From contig NC_068912.1 in NCBI RefSeq assembly GCF_023091745.1, positions 74,697,067 through 74,761,066 of the forward strand: 64,000 bases of DNA, in the 5' to 3' direction. Within the stretch, counting starts at the first letter, position 1. The number at the start of each line of letters is the position of its first letter. The notes under the pieces were generated by a model, which saw only the letters and a program-made list of their open reading frames with translations, had not been told where the DNA came from and did no database searches. Source of the stretch: Budorcas taxicolor. Taxonomy: Eukaryota > Chordata > Mammalia > Artiodactyla > Bovidae. This document shows positions 44,339 through 56,393 of this stretch, piece by piece. Made by a program: the position numbers and the translations under genes.

Positions 44339-45844
44339 GACCTTGACATGAGTTTGAGCCTTGGGCAAGTCATTCTATGAGTTTTGATCTCTCCTAAAAT
44401 AGTAGTAATGGGGCAAAGTATTTCACAGAACTTCTGAGTGAGTCAGAAAAGGTAATAATAATAGCAGTCGAACTTTGTGGTCTTGGAATAAATATCCAAA
44501 GAGCAATTTTTCATGGAGAGTTAGAATTACAGGCTGCACCAACTGCTTTAGTCAAAAAAACTCTGACAACACCTCTTTTCAGAGAATAGGAAAAACTAGA
44601 GGAGAAAAGGAAAACACTTAACTGGATTCAGTTGTTAAGTCTGTGCCCAAGAAAAAGTAGGCATATTCTGACAACAAAGGTCGTAAAGATCCAGTGTGTT
44701 TTTAGGGAGAAATAAGATAAACTGAAGATCTGGGCTTTCTATTCAAATTGTATACCATCAGGTATGCATTCCTGAAACCAGGCATGTGAATTTTCTTCAA
44801 AATACCTTAAGTCTCACCCTCTAGTCACATTCCTCACTCAGAGTGGGAAAAAAATTAATCTTTTGCTTTGGATAATGTGTCAAAAATAGAACATCTGTAC
44901 CTATTCCTTCAAACTGCAGTGCACTAATATATGTAATAATGTTGAGAGGCCTTTAAAATGTTTTGTTATTTCATAACATTTTACTTGGTAATCATAATTA
45001 TACTTTATTTTGGAAACATATGTATGCAGATTTTCTCAAGTATACCCATTTTGACAATGACAGGAAACATTCCTGCAAGGTTCTCTGTTTTGGAACTAAG
45101 CCAAATGAAGCAGACAGGAGTAAATTTATTTTCTCCTTCAATACCATCTCATATCCTAATGTAAATAATTAAGTCTGACACTTAACAGCCAATACAATCA
45201 ATTCAGACAATGTGTATTATTGGTGTGAAAATTCAAGAATGGAAAGGTTAAGCTCTGAAAACTCAGCTTACTTAACCTCTTGCAATGAGCAGAAATAACT
45301 GTTATTCCCAGTGTCATCTGTCTAAGGATTAGTTCAGAGTAGAGCTAAGGACCTCTGGGGCTTGAGTCATTTCTCTTCTCAGTATGACCTGAGGATACCT
45401 CTTTTCCACCATAAGAAATTGCAGTGCTGGCCACATGATATATACTAACAATAACTCCCCTCATTTTCAGATGTCCCAAATCTGTACTTGCATTCAAAGA
45501 GCAATTTTAAAATAACAATTATCCCTTTGTAGAAGGATGTCCTCAAGCACTAGTTCAATTTACCATTGACAGACTTTAAGGAAAATTGAAATGTCACAAG
45601 AAACCTCTTTTTTAACATTAATTTTCATTATTGATGAAATGTGAGGCATAAAGTGTTCAATGTTCATTTAAAAACAGCTTGAGTCACATAGAACAGTGCA
45701 TCACATATTCAGTAAAAATATATTCTTTAATAGACTATATTAGATGCAATGGTCCCAGTTACTTGCTACAATTCTGATAGTTACTTGACATTTCAGTATA
45801 TAGAATCTCTACAGTGATATAGCATTATAGAAATTTGTGTGGTC
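44339..45844. other. Unassigned AT-rich unique DNA
   Basis: About 1.5 kb without recognised repeat or gene. Confidence 0.5.
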
Positions 45845-46324
45845 TTTGTCTCAGGTTCTTGGCACACAGCCCTAAAACCTTTGGAACATTCTGATGAGAG
45901 TAATAGGTGTGGCTCTTGTTCTAATGAAATAACTCTTGTCCCCTAAATAGCTTCAGAAGGAAGGCTGGTGGCCAAGAAGATGAAGCTTTGATTAGAATTT
46001 GAGAACTTCTAGCTGTATCTCCCAACTTTCTGGAAAAGGGGAAGGGCTAAAAATTGAGTTAATTATCAATCACCAATATAATGAAATCTTCATTAAAAAC
46101 CCATGAACAACAGGGTTCAGAAAGCATCCAGATTGCTGAACGTACAGAGGTGCTGAGAGACCTCTTCAGAGATGGCAGCCAATCACCCTCTGTACCTTGC
46201 CCTGTGTATCTCTTCTATTGACTATTCCTTGTTGCCTCGTTTTATAATAAACTCATGATAGTAAGTGCCTTCCTGAGTTCTATGAGAAGTTCTTGAAAAT
46301 TATCCACTCTGCGGAGAAGGTCAT
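45845..46324 (+). mobile_element. Ancient LTR-like repeat
   Basis: 'aattatcaatcaccaatata', 'cattaaaaacccatgaacaa', 'cagggttcagaaagcatcca', 'ccctgtgtatctcttctatt', 'tataataaactcatga' and 'gagttctatgagaagttctt' occur in the order of an old mammalian LTR that I cannot name with certainty. AATAAA near 46246. Confidence 0.45.
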
Positions 46325-46579
46325 GGGAATACTACTCAACAATGATAAAAAAAAAAAAAACAGAATGAGCTACATATAGATAGATACACATGACAATCTA
46401 GAAAGTCCTCAAGGCCATTGTGCTGTAAAAAACAGTGGATTTCAGAAGGTTGTATTCTGTATGATAGCATTTGTATACATTCTAGAAATGACAAAACTAT
46501 ACCAATGAAGAACAGATGAGCAGTTTCTCAGGGGCAGGCAAATCCAAAGAAGTAGCATGATTGAGTTCTGCAGTGATAG

Positions 46580-46838
46580 ACGGAGAAGGCAATGGCACCC
46601 CACTCCAGTACTCCTGCCTGGAAAATCCCATGGACAGAGGAGCCTGGAAGGCTGCAGTCCGTGGGGTCACTGAGGGTCGGACACGACTGAGTGACTTCAC
46701 TTTCACTTTTCACTTTCATGCATTGGAGAAGGAGGTGGCAATCCACTCCAGTGTTCTTGCCTGGAGAATCCCAGGGATGGGGGAGTCTGGTGGGCTGCCG
46801 TCTATGGGGTCACACAGAGTTGGATACGACTGAAGTGA
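46580..46838 (+). mobile_element. BOV-A2 SINE in the L1M
   Basis: Two Bov-A monomers with 'tcacttttcactttcatgca' linker, no CAG tail. The L1M resumes with 'tatacatgggattaaa'. Confidence 0.93.
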
Positions 46839-46877
46839 TCTATACATGGGATTAAATTGCATAGAACTATACCAACA

Positions 46878-47190
46878 TGGGATTCCCTAATAGCTCAATT
46901 GGTAAAGAATCCACCTGCAATGCAAGGGACCCTGGTTCGATTCCTGGGTCAGGAAGATCTGCTGAAGAAGGGATAGGCTACCCACTCCAGTATTCTTGGG
47001 TTTCCCTTGTGGCTCAACTGGTAAAGAATCCGCCTGCAATGCGGGAGACCTGGGTTCCATCCCTGAGTTAGGAAAATCCCCTGGAGGAGGGAAAGTCTTC
47101 TGGCGTGGAGAATTCCATGGACTGTAAAGTCCATGGGGTTGCAAAGAGTTGGACATGACTGAGCGACTTGGACTTTCAAGTTCACTTCAT
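46878..47190 (+). mobile_element. Composite Bov-tA: two heads, one complete body
   Basis: A first Bov-tA (46878-46996) stops at 'cactccagtattcttg'. A second head ('ggtttcccttgtggctcaac') starts immediately and continues through a full body. Either a SINE inserted in a SINE with loss of the first tail, or a recombination product. Confidence 0.88.
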
Positions 47191-47197
47191 ACGCACA

Positions 47198-47435
47198 TAG
47201 GGCTTCCCTGGTAGCCGAGGAAGAATCGCTTTGTTGCAGCGGTAAAGAATCTGCCTGCAACACAGGAGTCTCAGGAGAAGCAGTTTTGATCCCGGGTTAG
47301 GAAGATCCCCTGGAGGAGGGCATGGCAGCCCACTTCAGTATTCTTGCCTGGAGAACATGGACAGAGGAGCCTGGCGGGCTACAGTCCATAGGCTTGCAAA
47401 GAGTCAGACACGACTGAAGCGACTTAGCATGAGTG
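47198..47435 (+). mobile_element. Bov-tA SINE with a head insertion
   Basis: 'gggcttccctggtagc' is followed by about 25 extra bases (cgaggaagaatcgctttgtt...) before the head resumes with 'gcggtaaagaatctgcctgc'. Confidence 0.9.
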
Positions 47436-47700
47436 CATATATTCACACATGTACACAAAGGAATGCAGGTTAAAAATTGGGGATAACCTAATAAAGTCTG
47501 TACTCTGGTAACTGTAATGTGCCAGTGTCCTGGCTTTGCTATTATACCATAGAAATATAAAGTGATGTCACTGGGGGAAAGTAAGGAGAGGGTACATGAG
47601 ACTCTACCATTTTATAACTTCTTGTGTGTGCTTAGTTGCTCTTTGTATGAGTCTACAATTATGTCAAAATACAAAGTCCAAAAATGTTCTTAAAATAGTT

Positions 47701-48054
47701 AAAATAACATTTATATGAACAGGGATTTAAATTTTTATCTTTAGTTTCTTTTTAACATTCTCTTTCAATTTTATTAATTTTTAAGAAAACAGAATATTTT
47801 CCCCATGTTACCCCAAGATAACATGTTATCTTTCCATGAACTGTCTCTGATTTTGCTTCATTCTGACATGAAAGTAGGAGTCAGCATTTCATTGACTCCT
47901 CCATTAAAAAAAAAAAAAATACTCCATTTCACAAGGCATTGGTGAACAATACAAAACTACTAAAATGTTCATATGTGAAACATTGCACAATACACCCACA
48001 TAAGCATGTTCATATGTCATCTCAAATCAGTGTTCTCTGCTGTCCTTACCTGTT
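47701..48054. other. Unassigned AT-rich DNA with an A run
   Basis: A run at about 47905-47917; no gene recognised. Confidence 0.5.
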
Positions 48055-48067
48055 CACAACCTCTTTT

Positions 48068-49428
48068 TTAATCACATTTTTTAATATAAATTTATTTATT
48101 TTAATTGGAGGTTGATTACTTTACAATATTGTATTGGTTTTGCCATACATCAACATGAATCTGCCACAGGTATACACGTGTTCCCCATCCTGAACCCCAC
48201 TCCCTCCTCCCTCCCCATACCATCCCTCTGGGTCATCCCAGTGCACTAGCCCCAAGCATCCTGTATCCTGCATCAAACCTGGACTGGTGATTCGTTTCAC
48301 ATATGATATTATACATGTTTCAATGCCATTTTCCCAAATCATCCCACCCTCTCCCTCTCCCACAGAGTCCAAAAGTCTGTTCTATACATCTGTGTCTCTT
48401 TTGCTGTCTCGCATACAGGGTTATTGTTACCATCTTTCTAAATTCCATATATATGTGTCAGTATACTGCATTGGTGTTTTTCTTTCTGGCTTACTTCACT
48501 CTGTATAATAGGCTCCAGTTTCATCCACCTCATTAGAACTGATTCAAATGTATTCTTTTTAATGGCTGAGTAATACTCCATTGTATATATGTACCACAGC
48601 TTTCTTTTCCATTCATCTGCTGATGGACATCTAGGTTGTTTCCATGCCCTGGCTATTGTAAACAGTGCTGCGATGAACATTGGGGTACACGTATCTCTTT
48701 CAATTCTGGTTTCCTCAGTGTGTATGCCCAGTAGTGGGATTGCTGAGTCATAAGGCAGTTCTATTTCCAGTTTTTTAAGGAATCTCCACACTGTTCTCCA
48801 TAGTGGCTGTACTAGTTTGCATTCCCACCAACAGTGTAGGAGGGTTCACTTTTCTCCACACCCTCTCCAACATTTATTGCTTGTAGACTTTTGAATTGCA
48901 GCCATTCTGACTGGCGTGAAATGGTACCTCATTGTGGTTTTGATTTGCATTTCTCTGATAATGAGTGATGTTGAGCATCTTTTCATGTGTTTGTTAGCCA
49001 TCTGTATGTCTTCTTTGGAGAAATGTCTATTTAGTTCTTTGGCCCATTTTTTGACTGGGTCATTTATTTTTCTGGAATTGAGCTGCAGGAGTTGCTTGTA
49101 TATTTTTGAGATTAATTCTTTGTCAGTTGCTTCATTTGCTATTATTGTCTCGCATTCTGAAGGCTGTCTTTTCACCTTGCTTATAGTTTCCTTTGTTGTG
49201 CAGAAGCTTTTAAGTTTAATTAGGTCCCATTTGTTTATTTTTGCTTTTATTTCCAGAATTCTGGGAGGTGGATCATAGAGGATCCTGCTGTGATTTACGT
49301 CGGAGAGTGTTTTGCCCATGTTCTCCTCTAGGAGTTTTCTAGCTTCTGGTCTTACGTTTAGATCTTTAATCCATTTTGAGTTTATTTTTGTGTATGGTGT
49401 TAGAAAGTGTTCTAGTTTCATTCTTTTA
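48068..49428 (-). mobile_element. L1, 5'-truncated, relatively young, perfect 13-bp TSD
   Basis: Antisense L1 with a T-rich start (reverse of the poly(A)), 3' UTR, and the C-terminal part of ORF2. TSD cacaacctctttt at 48055-48067 and 49429-49441 is identical. Upstream ORF2 frame (complement, to about 48846) reads FLTPYTKINSKWIKDLNVRP near its start and KCWRGCGEK at its end. A frameshift follows, and the last ~117 codons (WRFLKKLEIELPYDSAIPLL ...) lie in another frame (48438-48791). No EN or RT catalytic domain is present, so it is inert. Confidence 0.96.
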
Positions 49429-49441
49429 CACAACCTCTTTT

Positions 49442-50043
49442 GTACCAGCATCTCTTACCACTCTTATACCCATGACTGTGGCTTAGGCTTGGGTCAATAT
49501 AAGTCAATACATAAAAATAGTATTTTTTTTTTCACAAGAAGTCCAATCATGTGAAATTTGTAATTTTCTCAAAGCTTAAAAGTTTTTAATTTTTATTAAA
49601 AAGTAAATCATGGAAGGATAATTTTACATGGTACATAAATAATTTTTAGCCAATTCACTAGTTCTACTCCTCACATTTTTCTGCCTTCCAAAAGCCAAGA
49701 TTCCCAATGCAGACCCTTGTCTGTAACTTGCAATAACCTGAGAAATCTAAGTATAATCCAGTCATCTCTGTTAACCAAGCTCTAGTTACTTCTTTCTGGG
49801 GGAATAGCTCTGTCATGTTATGTGCTACCTCAGCCACTACCAGAATTAAGGAAACTACATTTCCTCTGTCTCATTTCACACATAGAGCAGTTCTAATTTG
49901 CTGATTAATCAGCTTAATTTGACAGGAAATATCAAAGTCATAATCATCACATTTTATTATTTATCTTGACTAATGTGTATATTCCAAAAGCTAAAATGAT
50001 ATTATGCTGTATGTTATGTTACTACCTTAACTTTAAAAAAAAG
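49442..50043. other. Unassigned AT-rich DNA
   Basis: No gene or repeat recognised. Confidence 0.5.
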
Positions 50044-50441
50044 AATGTCATTATCAGAGAAATGCAAATCAAAACCACAGTGAAGTACCATCTCACACTG
50101 GTCAGAATGGCTGCTATCAAAAAGTCTACAAACAATAAATGCTGGAGAGGGTGTGGAAAAAAGGGGACCCTCTTACACTGTTGGTGGGAATGCAAACTAG
50201 TACAGCCACTATGGAGAACAGTGTGGAGATTCCTTAAAAAAACTGGAAATAAAACTGCCATACGACCCAGCAGTCCCACTGCTGGGCATACACACCGAGG
50301 AAACCAGAATGGAAAGACACATATGTACCCCAATGTTCATCGCAGCACTGTTTGCAGTAGCCAGGACATGGAGGCATCCTGGATGTCCATCGGCAGATGA
50401 ATGGATAAGAAAGCTGTGGTACATACGCACGATGGAATATT

Positions 50442-52130
50442 CAGTTCAGTTCAGTTCAGTTCAGTTCAGTTCATTTCAGTCACTCAGTCATGTCCGACTC
50501 TTTGCGACCCCATGAATTGCAGCATGCCAAGCCTCCCTGTCCATCACCAACTCCCGGAGTTCACTCAGACTCACATCCATTGAGTCGGTAATGCCATCCT
50601 GCCATCTCATCCTCTGTCGTCCCCTTCTCCTCCTGCCCCCAATCCCTCCCAGCATTACAGTCTTTTCCAATAAGTCAACTCTTTGCGTGAGGTGGCCAAT
50701 GTACTGGAGTTTCAGCTTTAGCATCATTCCTTCCAAAGAACACCCAGGACTGATCTCCTTTAGAATGGACTGGTTGGATCTCCTTGCAGTCCAAGGGACT
50801 CTCAAGAGCTTCTCTAACACCACAGTTCAAAAACATCAATTCTTCGGAGCTCAGCTTTCTTCACAGTCCAACTCTCACATCCATACATGACTACTGGAAA
50901 AACCATAGCCTTGACTAGACGGACCTTTGTTGTCAAACTAATGTCTCTGGTTTTGAATATGCTATCTAGATTGGTCATAACTTTCCTTCCAAGGAGTAAG
51001 TGTCTTTTAATTTCATGGCTGCAATCACCATCTGTGGTGATTTGGAAGCCCCCCAAAATAAAGTCTGACACTGTTTCCACTGTTTCCCCATCTATTTCCC
51101 ATGAAGTGATGGGACCAGATGCCATGATCTTAGTTTTCTGAATGTTGAGTTTTAAGCCAACTTTTTCACTCTCCTCTTTCACTTTCATCAAGAGGCTTTT
51201 TAGTTTCTCTTCACTTTCTGCCATAAGGGTGGTGTCATCTTCATATCTGAGGTTATTGATATTTCTCCCAGCAATCTTGATTCCAGCTTGTGTTTCTTCC
51301 AGCCCAGCATTTCTCATGATGTACTCTGCATAGAATTTAAATAAGCAGGGTGACAATATACAGCCTTGACGTACTCTTTTTCCTATTTGGAATCAGTCTG
51401 TTGTTCCATGTCCAGTTCTAACTGTTGCTTCCTGACCTGCATATAGGTTTCTCAAGAGGCAGGTCAGGTGGTCTGGGATTCCCATCTCTCTCAGAATTTT
51501 CCACAGTTTATTGTGATCCACATAGTCAAAGGCTTTGGCATAGTCAAGAAAGCAGAAATAGATGTTTTTCTGGAACTTTCTTGCTTTTTCGATGATCCAG
51601 TGGATGTTGGCAATTTGATCTCTGGTTCCTCTGCCTTTTCTAAAACCAGCTTGGACATCTGCCGGGAGGAGCTACCTCACATCCAAGGTTAGGGGAGGCA
51701 GCCGGGAGGAGCTATCCCATGGCTGAGGCCAGTGGCAGCAGCCGAGAGGAGCAATCCCACGTCCAAGGAGCAGTGGCTGCGTGGGTGCGGGAGGGCCAAG
51801 AGGAGCTACTCCACATTCAAGGTCAGGAGCAGCGGTGGTGAGGAGATACCCCACGTCCAAGGTAAAAGAAACCCAAGTAAGACTGTAGGTGTTGCAAGAG
51901 GGTATTAGAGAGCAGACACACTGAAACCATCATCACAGAAAACTAGTCAATCTAATCACATGGACCACAGCCTGGTTTAACTCAATGAAACTAAGCCATG
52001 CCGTGTGGGGCCACCCAAGATGGGTGGGTCATGGTGGAGAGGTCTGACAGAATGTGGTCCACTGGAGAAGGGAATGGCAAACTGCTTCAGTATTCTTGCC
52101 TTGAGAACCACATGAAAAGTATGAAAATAT
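50442..52130 (-). mobile_element. BovB with 5' inversion (twin-primed)
   Basis: 50442-51661 is the 3' part in antisense, reaching the RT sequence 'ctaaaaccagcttgga'. 51662-52130 is the BovB 5' region in the opposite (sense) orientation. One TSD, aatatt (50436-50441 and 52131-52136), encloses both. The middle ~1.3 kb of the element is absent. The catalytic box reads YEDD (51233-51244 complement). The GTTCA tail has about seven units. Confidence 0.94.
51662..51870 (+). repeat. GC-rich tandem units of the BovB 5' region
   Basis: About five imperfect units of ~40-50 bp, each with 'gccgggaggagct' and 'cccacgtccaaggt'-like halves. This is the far 5' end of BovB, rarely present in the truncated copies here, and may hold its promoter. 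Confidence 0.8.
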
Positions 52131-52621
52131 AATATTACTCAGCTATTAAAAAGAATGTATTTGAATCAGTTCTAATGAGATGGATGAAACCGGAGTCTAT
52201 TATACAGAGTGAACTAAGTCAGAAAGAAAAATACCAATACAGTATATTAATGCATATATATTAAATTTAGAAAGATGGTAACAATGACCCTATATGTGAG
52301 ACAGCAAAAGAGACACAGATATAAAGAACAGACTGTTGGACTCTGTGAGAGAAGGCGAGGGTGGGATGATTTGAGAGAACAACATTGAAACATGTATATT
52401 ATCATATGTGAAATAGATCACCAGTCCAGGTTTGATGCATGAGGCAGGGTGCTCAAGGCTGGTGTCTGGGATGACTCTGAGGAATGGGATGAGGAGGCAA
52501 GTAGGAGGGAAGGTCTGGATAAGGAACACATGTACACCTGTGGCTGATTCATGTGAATGTATGACAAAAACCACCACAATATTGTAAAGTAATTAGCCTC
52601 CAATTTAAAAAAAAAAAAAAA

Positions 52622-52775
52622 GACTAAAAGTGGAACAGAGGGAGTTGGAGGGAGACTCGAGATAGAGGAGATATATGTATACCTATAGTTGATTCACTTT
52701 TTGTACAACAGACACTAACACAACCTTGTAAAGCAATTATACCCCAATAATAAAAAATAATTAAAAATGTTTAAA
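52622..52775 (+). mobile_element. Second, older L1 3' tail
   Basis: 'gatatatgtatacctatagt', 'caacagacactaacacaacc', 'agcaattataccccaataat'; a separate L1 3' end directly behind the previous poly(A). Confidence 0.75.
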
Positions 52776-53808
52776 AATAAAAAAGAATGAAAAGAAATCA
52801 TATATTGAAGAAAATATCAACTGTATTTACTGTACAATGTAGGCTGTGTTAGACACATTTGATTCATTTGTCCAAAATCTCCTCTTGAGAAATGTTCTCT
52901 CGTCCACATGGTTACTATGGAAACAGTCATTTTCAGAGCTGCTTCCTGTTATCTTGTGAAAGCTGATAGTTAGCCCCTCATCCAAATCCACATTAGTGAT
53001 ATCCCATTGGGAGCTTGAAAATGGCCGTCATGAAAGTATTTACAACTCAGAGATGGCAATCACCACAAATTGGTCCCTCTGTCCGCCCAGGTTCCCACTT
53101 TCATACCCTTCAGCCCACCTCCTCACTCCTGCCTTACTCCAAATCAGCACACCACTGCATTTGGTACACTGTGGTTCTGGTTTGGGCTACAGCTTATATA
53201 GGGGGGATCACCAGCTGAATCAATAGGTTCTTTTCCCATAACTTGTGAAACTAGAATTGAAAATAAAAGCCAGTTTCTCTTAGTATAGTATAAGTAAATC
53301 TTAGCAGAGAAAGGAGAGATGCTTATTGCTGTTTAGATCAGAAAACCAAAGACAAAGGGCCTAGAAAAATAGAAAGAATTATGAATTATGCTGTACAGAG
53401 GTGAGCAGAAATGAGAAACGGTGAGATGATTTAAGAATATTTAAATCCTCCTTCTACTTATTCATTGAAAACATCTGCATGACTATCCATGGGTTCCATT
53501 CAACACTTCATTTCCTTTATAACAAATTATTCTTTGTGTTAATTTAATTTCGATAAGATTTCTGATCTTTGCAATCCAGGAGAGTCCTAATTAACATGTG
53601 AAACCTCAATTATTTGCTGATTTAATCAGAAAAACCTCTCAAAGCCTCTCATTTAGTAGTAGCCAATATATAACCAAACTTAGAAGCGTCAACCTGACAC
53701 TAACCTTATTTAAAATTAAAAGGAATCAAAATGAAGTGATTTGTGATAAGAAGCATTGAAAAGATAGAAACTAATCCTTCCAATATAAATATGGTGTGAA
53801 ATCCTGTG
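52776..53808. other. Unassigned unique DNA
   Basis: No gene recognised. Confidence 0.5.
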
Positions 53809-53890
53809 TGGGAATTCCCTGGCAGTACAGTGGTTAGGACGCCACACTTCCACTGCTGGAAGTTGAATTTAATCCCTGGTAGTGGAACTA
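53809..53890 (+). mobile_element. CHR-type SINE head joined to BovB
   Basis: 'gggaattccctggcagtaca' head and 'tttaatccctggtagtggaac', cut off abruptly at BovB sequence. Confidence 0.82.
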
Positions 53891-54131
53891 ACTACTTTGC
53901 CACCTGATACGAAGAAACAACTCATTGGAAAAGACCCTGATTCTGGGAAAGATTGAAGGTGGGAGGAGAAGGGGACAACAGAGGATGAGATGGTTGGATG
54001 GCATCACTGACACAATGAACATGAGTTTGAGTAGGCTCCAGGAGTTGGTGATGGCCAAGGAAGCCTGGCATGCTGCAGTCCATGGGGTCGCAAAGAGTCG
54101 GACACGATTGAGCCACCGAACTGACTGAGTG
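53891..54131 (+). mobile_element. BovB 3' fragment
   Basis: From 'ctttgccacctgatacgaag' to 'gaactgactgag'. It starts exactly where the CHR SINE stops. Confidence 0.93.
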
Positions 54132-54257
54132 AAACTAAGACTGTAAGTTGTGCAGTGCTGCCAAAAAAGAAAAATTGTGCTGTGCCATTAATTACCATCT
54201 CTGAAAGTTAAAGAAAAGAAAGTTACAAGGTATTTATATTTCAGTAATTTCACAAGT

Positions 54258-54930
54258 TGTTGGCTTAAAGCTCAACATTCAGAAAACTAAGATCATGGTG
54301 CCATCACTTCATGGGAAATAGAAGGGGAAACAGTGGAAACTATTTTGGGGGGCTCCAAAATTACTGCAGATGGTAATTGCAGCCATGAAATTAAAAGATG
54401 CTTACTCCTTGGAAGAAAAGTTATGACCAGCCTAGACAGCATATTCAAAAGCAGAGACATTACTTTGCCAACAAAGATCCGTCTAGTCAAGGCTATGGTT
54501 TTTCCAGTGGTCATGTATGGATGTGAGAGTTGGACTGTGAAGAAAGATGAGTGCCAAAGAATTGATGGTTTTGAACTGTGCTGTTGGAGAAGACTCTGGA
54601 GAGTCCCTTGGACTGCAACGAGATCCAACCAGTCCATTCTAAAAGAGATCAGTCGTGGGTGTTCATTGGAAGGACTGATGCTGAAGCTGAAACTCCAGTA
54701 CTTTGGCCACCTCATGCGAAGAGTTGACTCATTGGAAAAGAGCTGATGCTGGGAGGGATTGGGGGCAGGAGGAGAAGGGGACAACAGAGGATGAGATGGC
54801 ATCACCAACTTGATGAACATGAGTGTGAGTAGACTCTGGGAGTTGGTGATGGACAGGGAGGCCTGGCATGCTGCAATTCATGGGGTTGCAAAGAGTTGGA
54901 CACAACTGAGCAACTGAACTGAACTGAATT
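54258..54930 (+). mobile_element. BovB 3' part
   Basis: From 'gttggcttaaagctcaacat' to the ACTGA tail. An open frame of 137 codons (54333-54746) covers SKITADGNCSHEIKR to RVDSLEKS. Second same-strand BovB 3' end within 0.8 kb. Confidence 0.95.
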
Positions 54931-55452
54931 CCACAAGAATATAGTAACCAAAGACAAGCTTTGGAAATTATTCAGGTGAGGCAAAGCTACTTTCTCTGTT
55001 TATTATTATTGTGTTAATAGTTTCACCCATGTTTATTGATACTGAATGATAAGTTGAAAAACCTGCATAGTTTTTTTAGCATCAATTTTTTAATTTCCCA
55101 GAAATTTTACGTCAATTTTGTTTCATGGTTACCCAAAAGCTTATAAGATACATTTGTTAAAGTTAACTTCATTCGATTCATAATAAGTGTTTATTATAGA
55201 AAATCAAATTCTCCTAATTTATAAACTCTGCCATATTAATTAACTCACCGCTTGATACCCATTCTGTGAATTTCCTTGAAAATAGGAAATGTATGACCTC
55301 GTAGTCCACACTCTCCCTGTCACTAACTTAAAATTTAAAATCACCACTAGGAAGTACTAATCCGAATAAAACTGGGAGCTTTGGTCTTCTACTTTCACAA
55401 TTCTTCATTTCATCATTCATAGTTTAAAAAATTAGGTCTGTCATTCTCTCAC
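54931..55452. other. Unassigned AT-rich DNA
   Basis: No gene or repeat recognised. Confidence 0.5.
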
Positions 55453-55715
55453 AAGGCATAGTGTTTAAGACCTCAGATTTTAGAGTCAGAGTGCCGAGTT
55501 TCAAATCCTGAATTCATACTGACTGGATGTGTGGCTTTAAGCAAGCTACTCCACCTCTACAGATCTCAGTTTTCATCTCTATATGATGAGAACAGACATA
55601 TCGATAGTACTTATTTCTACGGTAATTGTGAAAATTAAATGAGTTAACATGTGCTAAGCTTTCAAAACAATTCCTGACATATCGTAAGCTATATGAGAAT
55701 TTGCTATTAGGTACT
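55453..55715 (+). repeat. MIR SINE, near full length
   Basis: 'tagtgtttaagacctcagat', 'tcaaatcctgaattcatact', 'tgtggctttaagcaagctac', 'aattaaatgagttaacatgt', 'caattcctgacatatcgtaa' follow the MIR consensus in sense. Confidence 0.85.
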
Positions 55716-56393
55716 TACCCATCTTTAGACACTTTTGCATAAATAAATTCCTTAAACTATGTTCACCTAAAATATTAATGAATATTTCTACTTGGTGAAG
55801 TATTCAATGTTCTTTTTTTCCTTCTTTGTAACTTTTTACAATGCCTTATTTTTATAGTATGTGTATGCTGTTTATATAAATACAATAAAGCTTTATTTTA
55901 TATATGCTGCTGCTGAGTCAGCATATTTTTATATATTTATTTTATATATAAATTTATTTATATATAAACATATTTATTTTATATATAAGTAATGTAAATA
56001 AATTCATTTGGAAAGAAACAGACACATTATGGCTAGGAATGTTTCTATTTTTTTAAAAAAAAGTGATAGGGGAATGATTCTTCTGGACATAAAAATAAGC
56101 TATAAATTTGGGCTACAAAAAGAAAATCAAACTTGTGTAAAAATAGATAAATAGATCAATGAAACAAAATAAATTGCCCCAAAATAGAAGCACGTGTGCA
56201 TGAGAATTCAGCATGTGATAACATTGACCTATCATATCAACTGGAAAAGAATAGCTATTCAACAAGTGCTATTAGACATCTTGAGGAAAAAATTGCCAGA
56301 TTTCTATCTTACTCAAACATAAACATAAAATTTTAAATTGATTACATTGGCATTTTACAAGCAAAAATATAGAAGTCCTAAAGAAGGAGATCA
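55716..56393. other. AT-rich DNA with TA/TTTA low complexity
   Basis: 55860-55990 is a TATATAAA/TTTATTTA-rich stretch with short self-complementary pieces around 'gctgctgctgagtcagc'. No gene. Confidence 0.6.

Larger units (their letters stand above)
46325..47695 (+). mobile_element. Old mammalian L1 (L1M-type) 3' end with SINE insertions
   Basis: Pieces in L1 order: 'ggaatactactcaacaatga', 'tattctgtatgatagcattt', 'ctagaaatgacaaaactata', 'catgggattaaattgcatag', 'aataaagtctgtactctgg', 'gtaatgtgccagtgtcctgg', 'gggtacatgagactctacca'. Bov SINEs separate them. Confidence 0.7.
50044..52621 (+). mobile_element. L1 3' part split by a BovB
   Basis: Left part 50044-50441 encodes the ORF2 end (REMQIKTTVKYHLTLVRMAA ...). 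The right part 52137-52621 continues at 'actcagctattaaaaag' through the 3' UTR to a 15-A tail. The break is the TSD of the BovB at 50442-52130. Confidence 0.93.
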
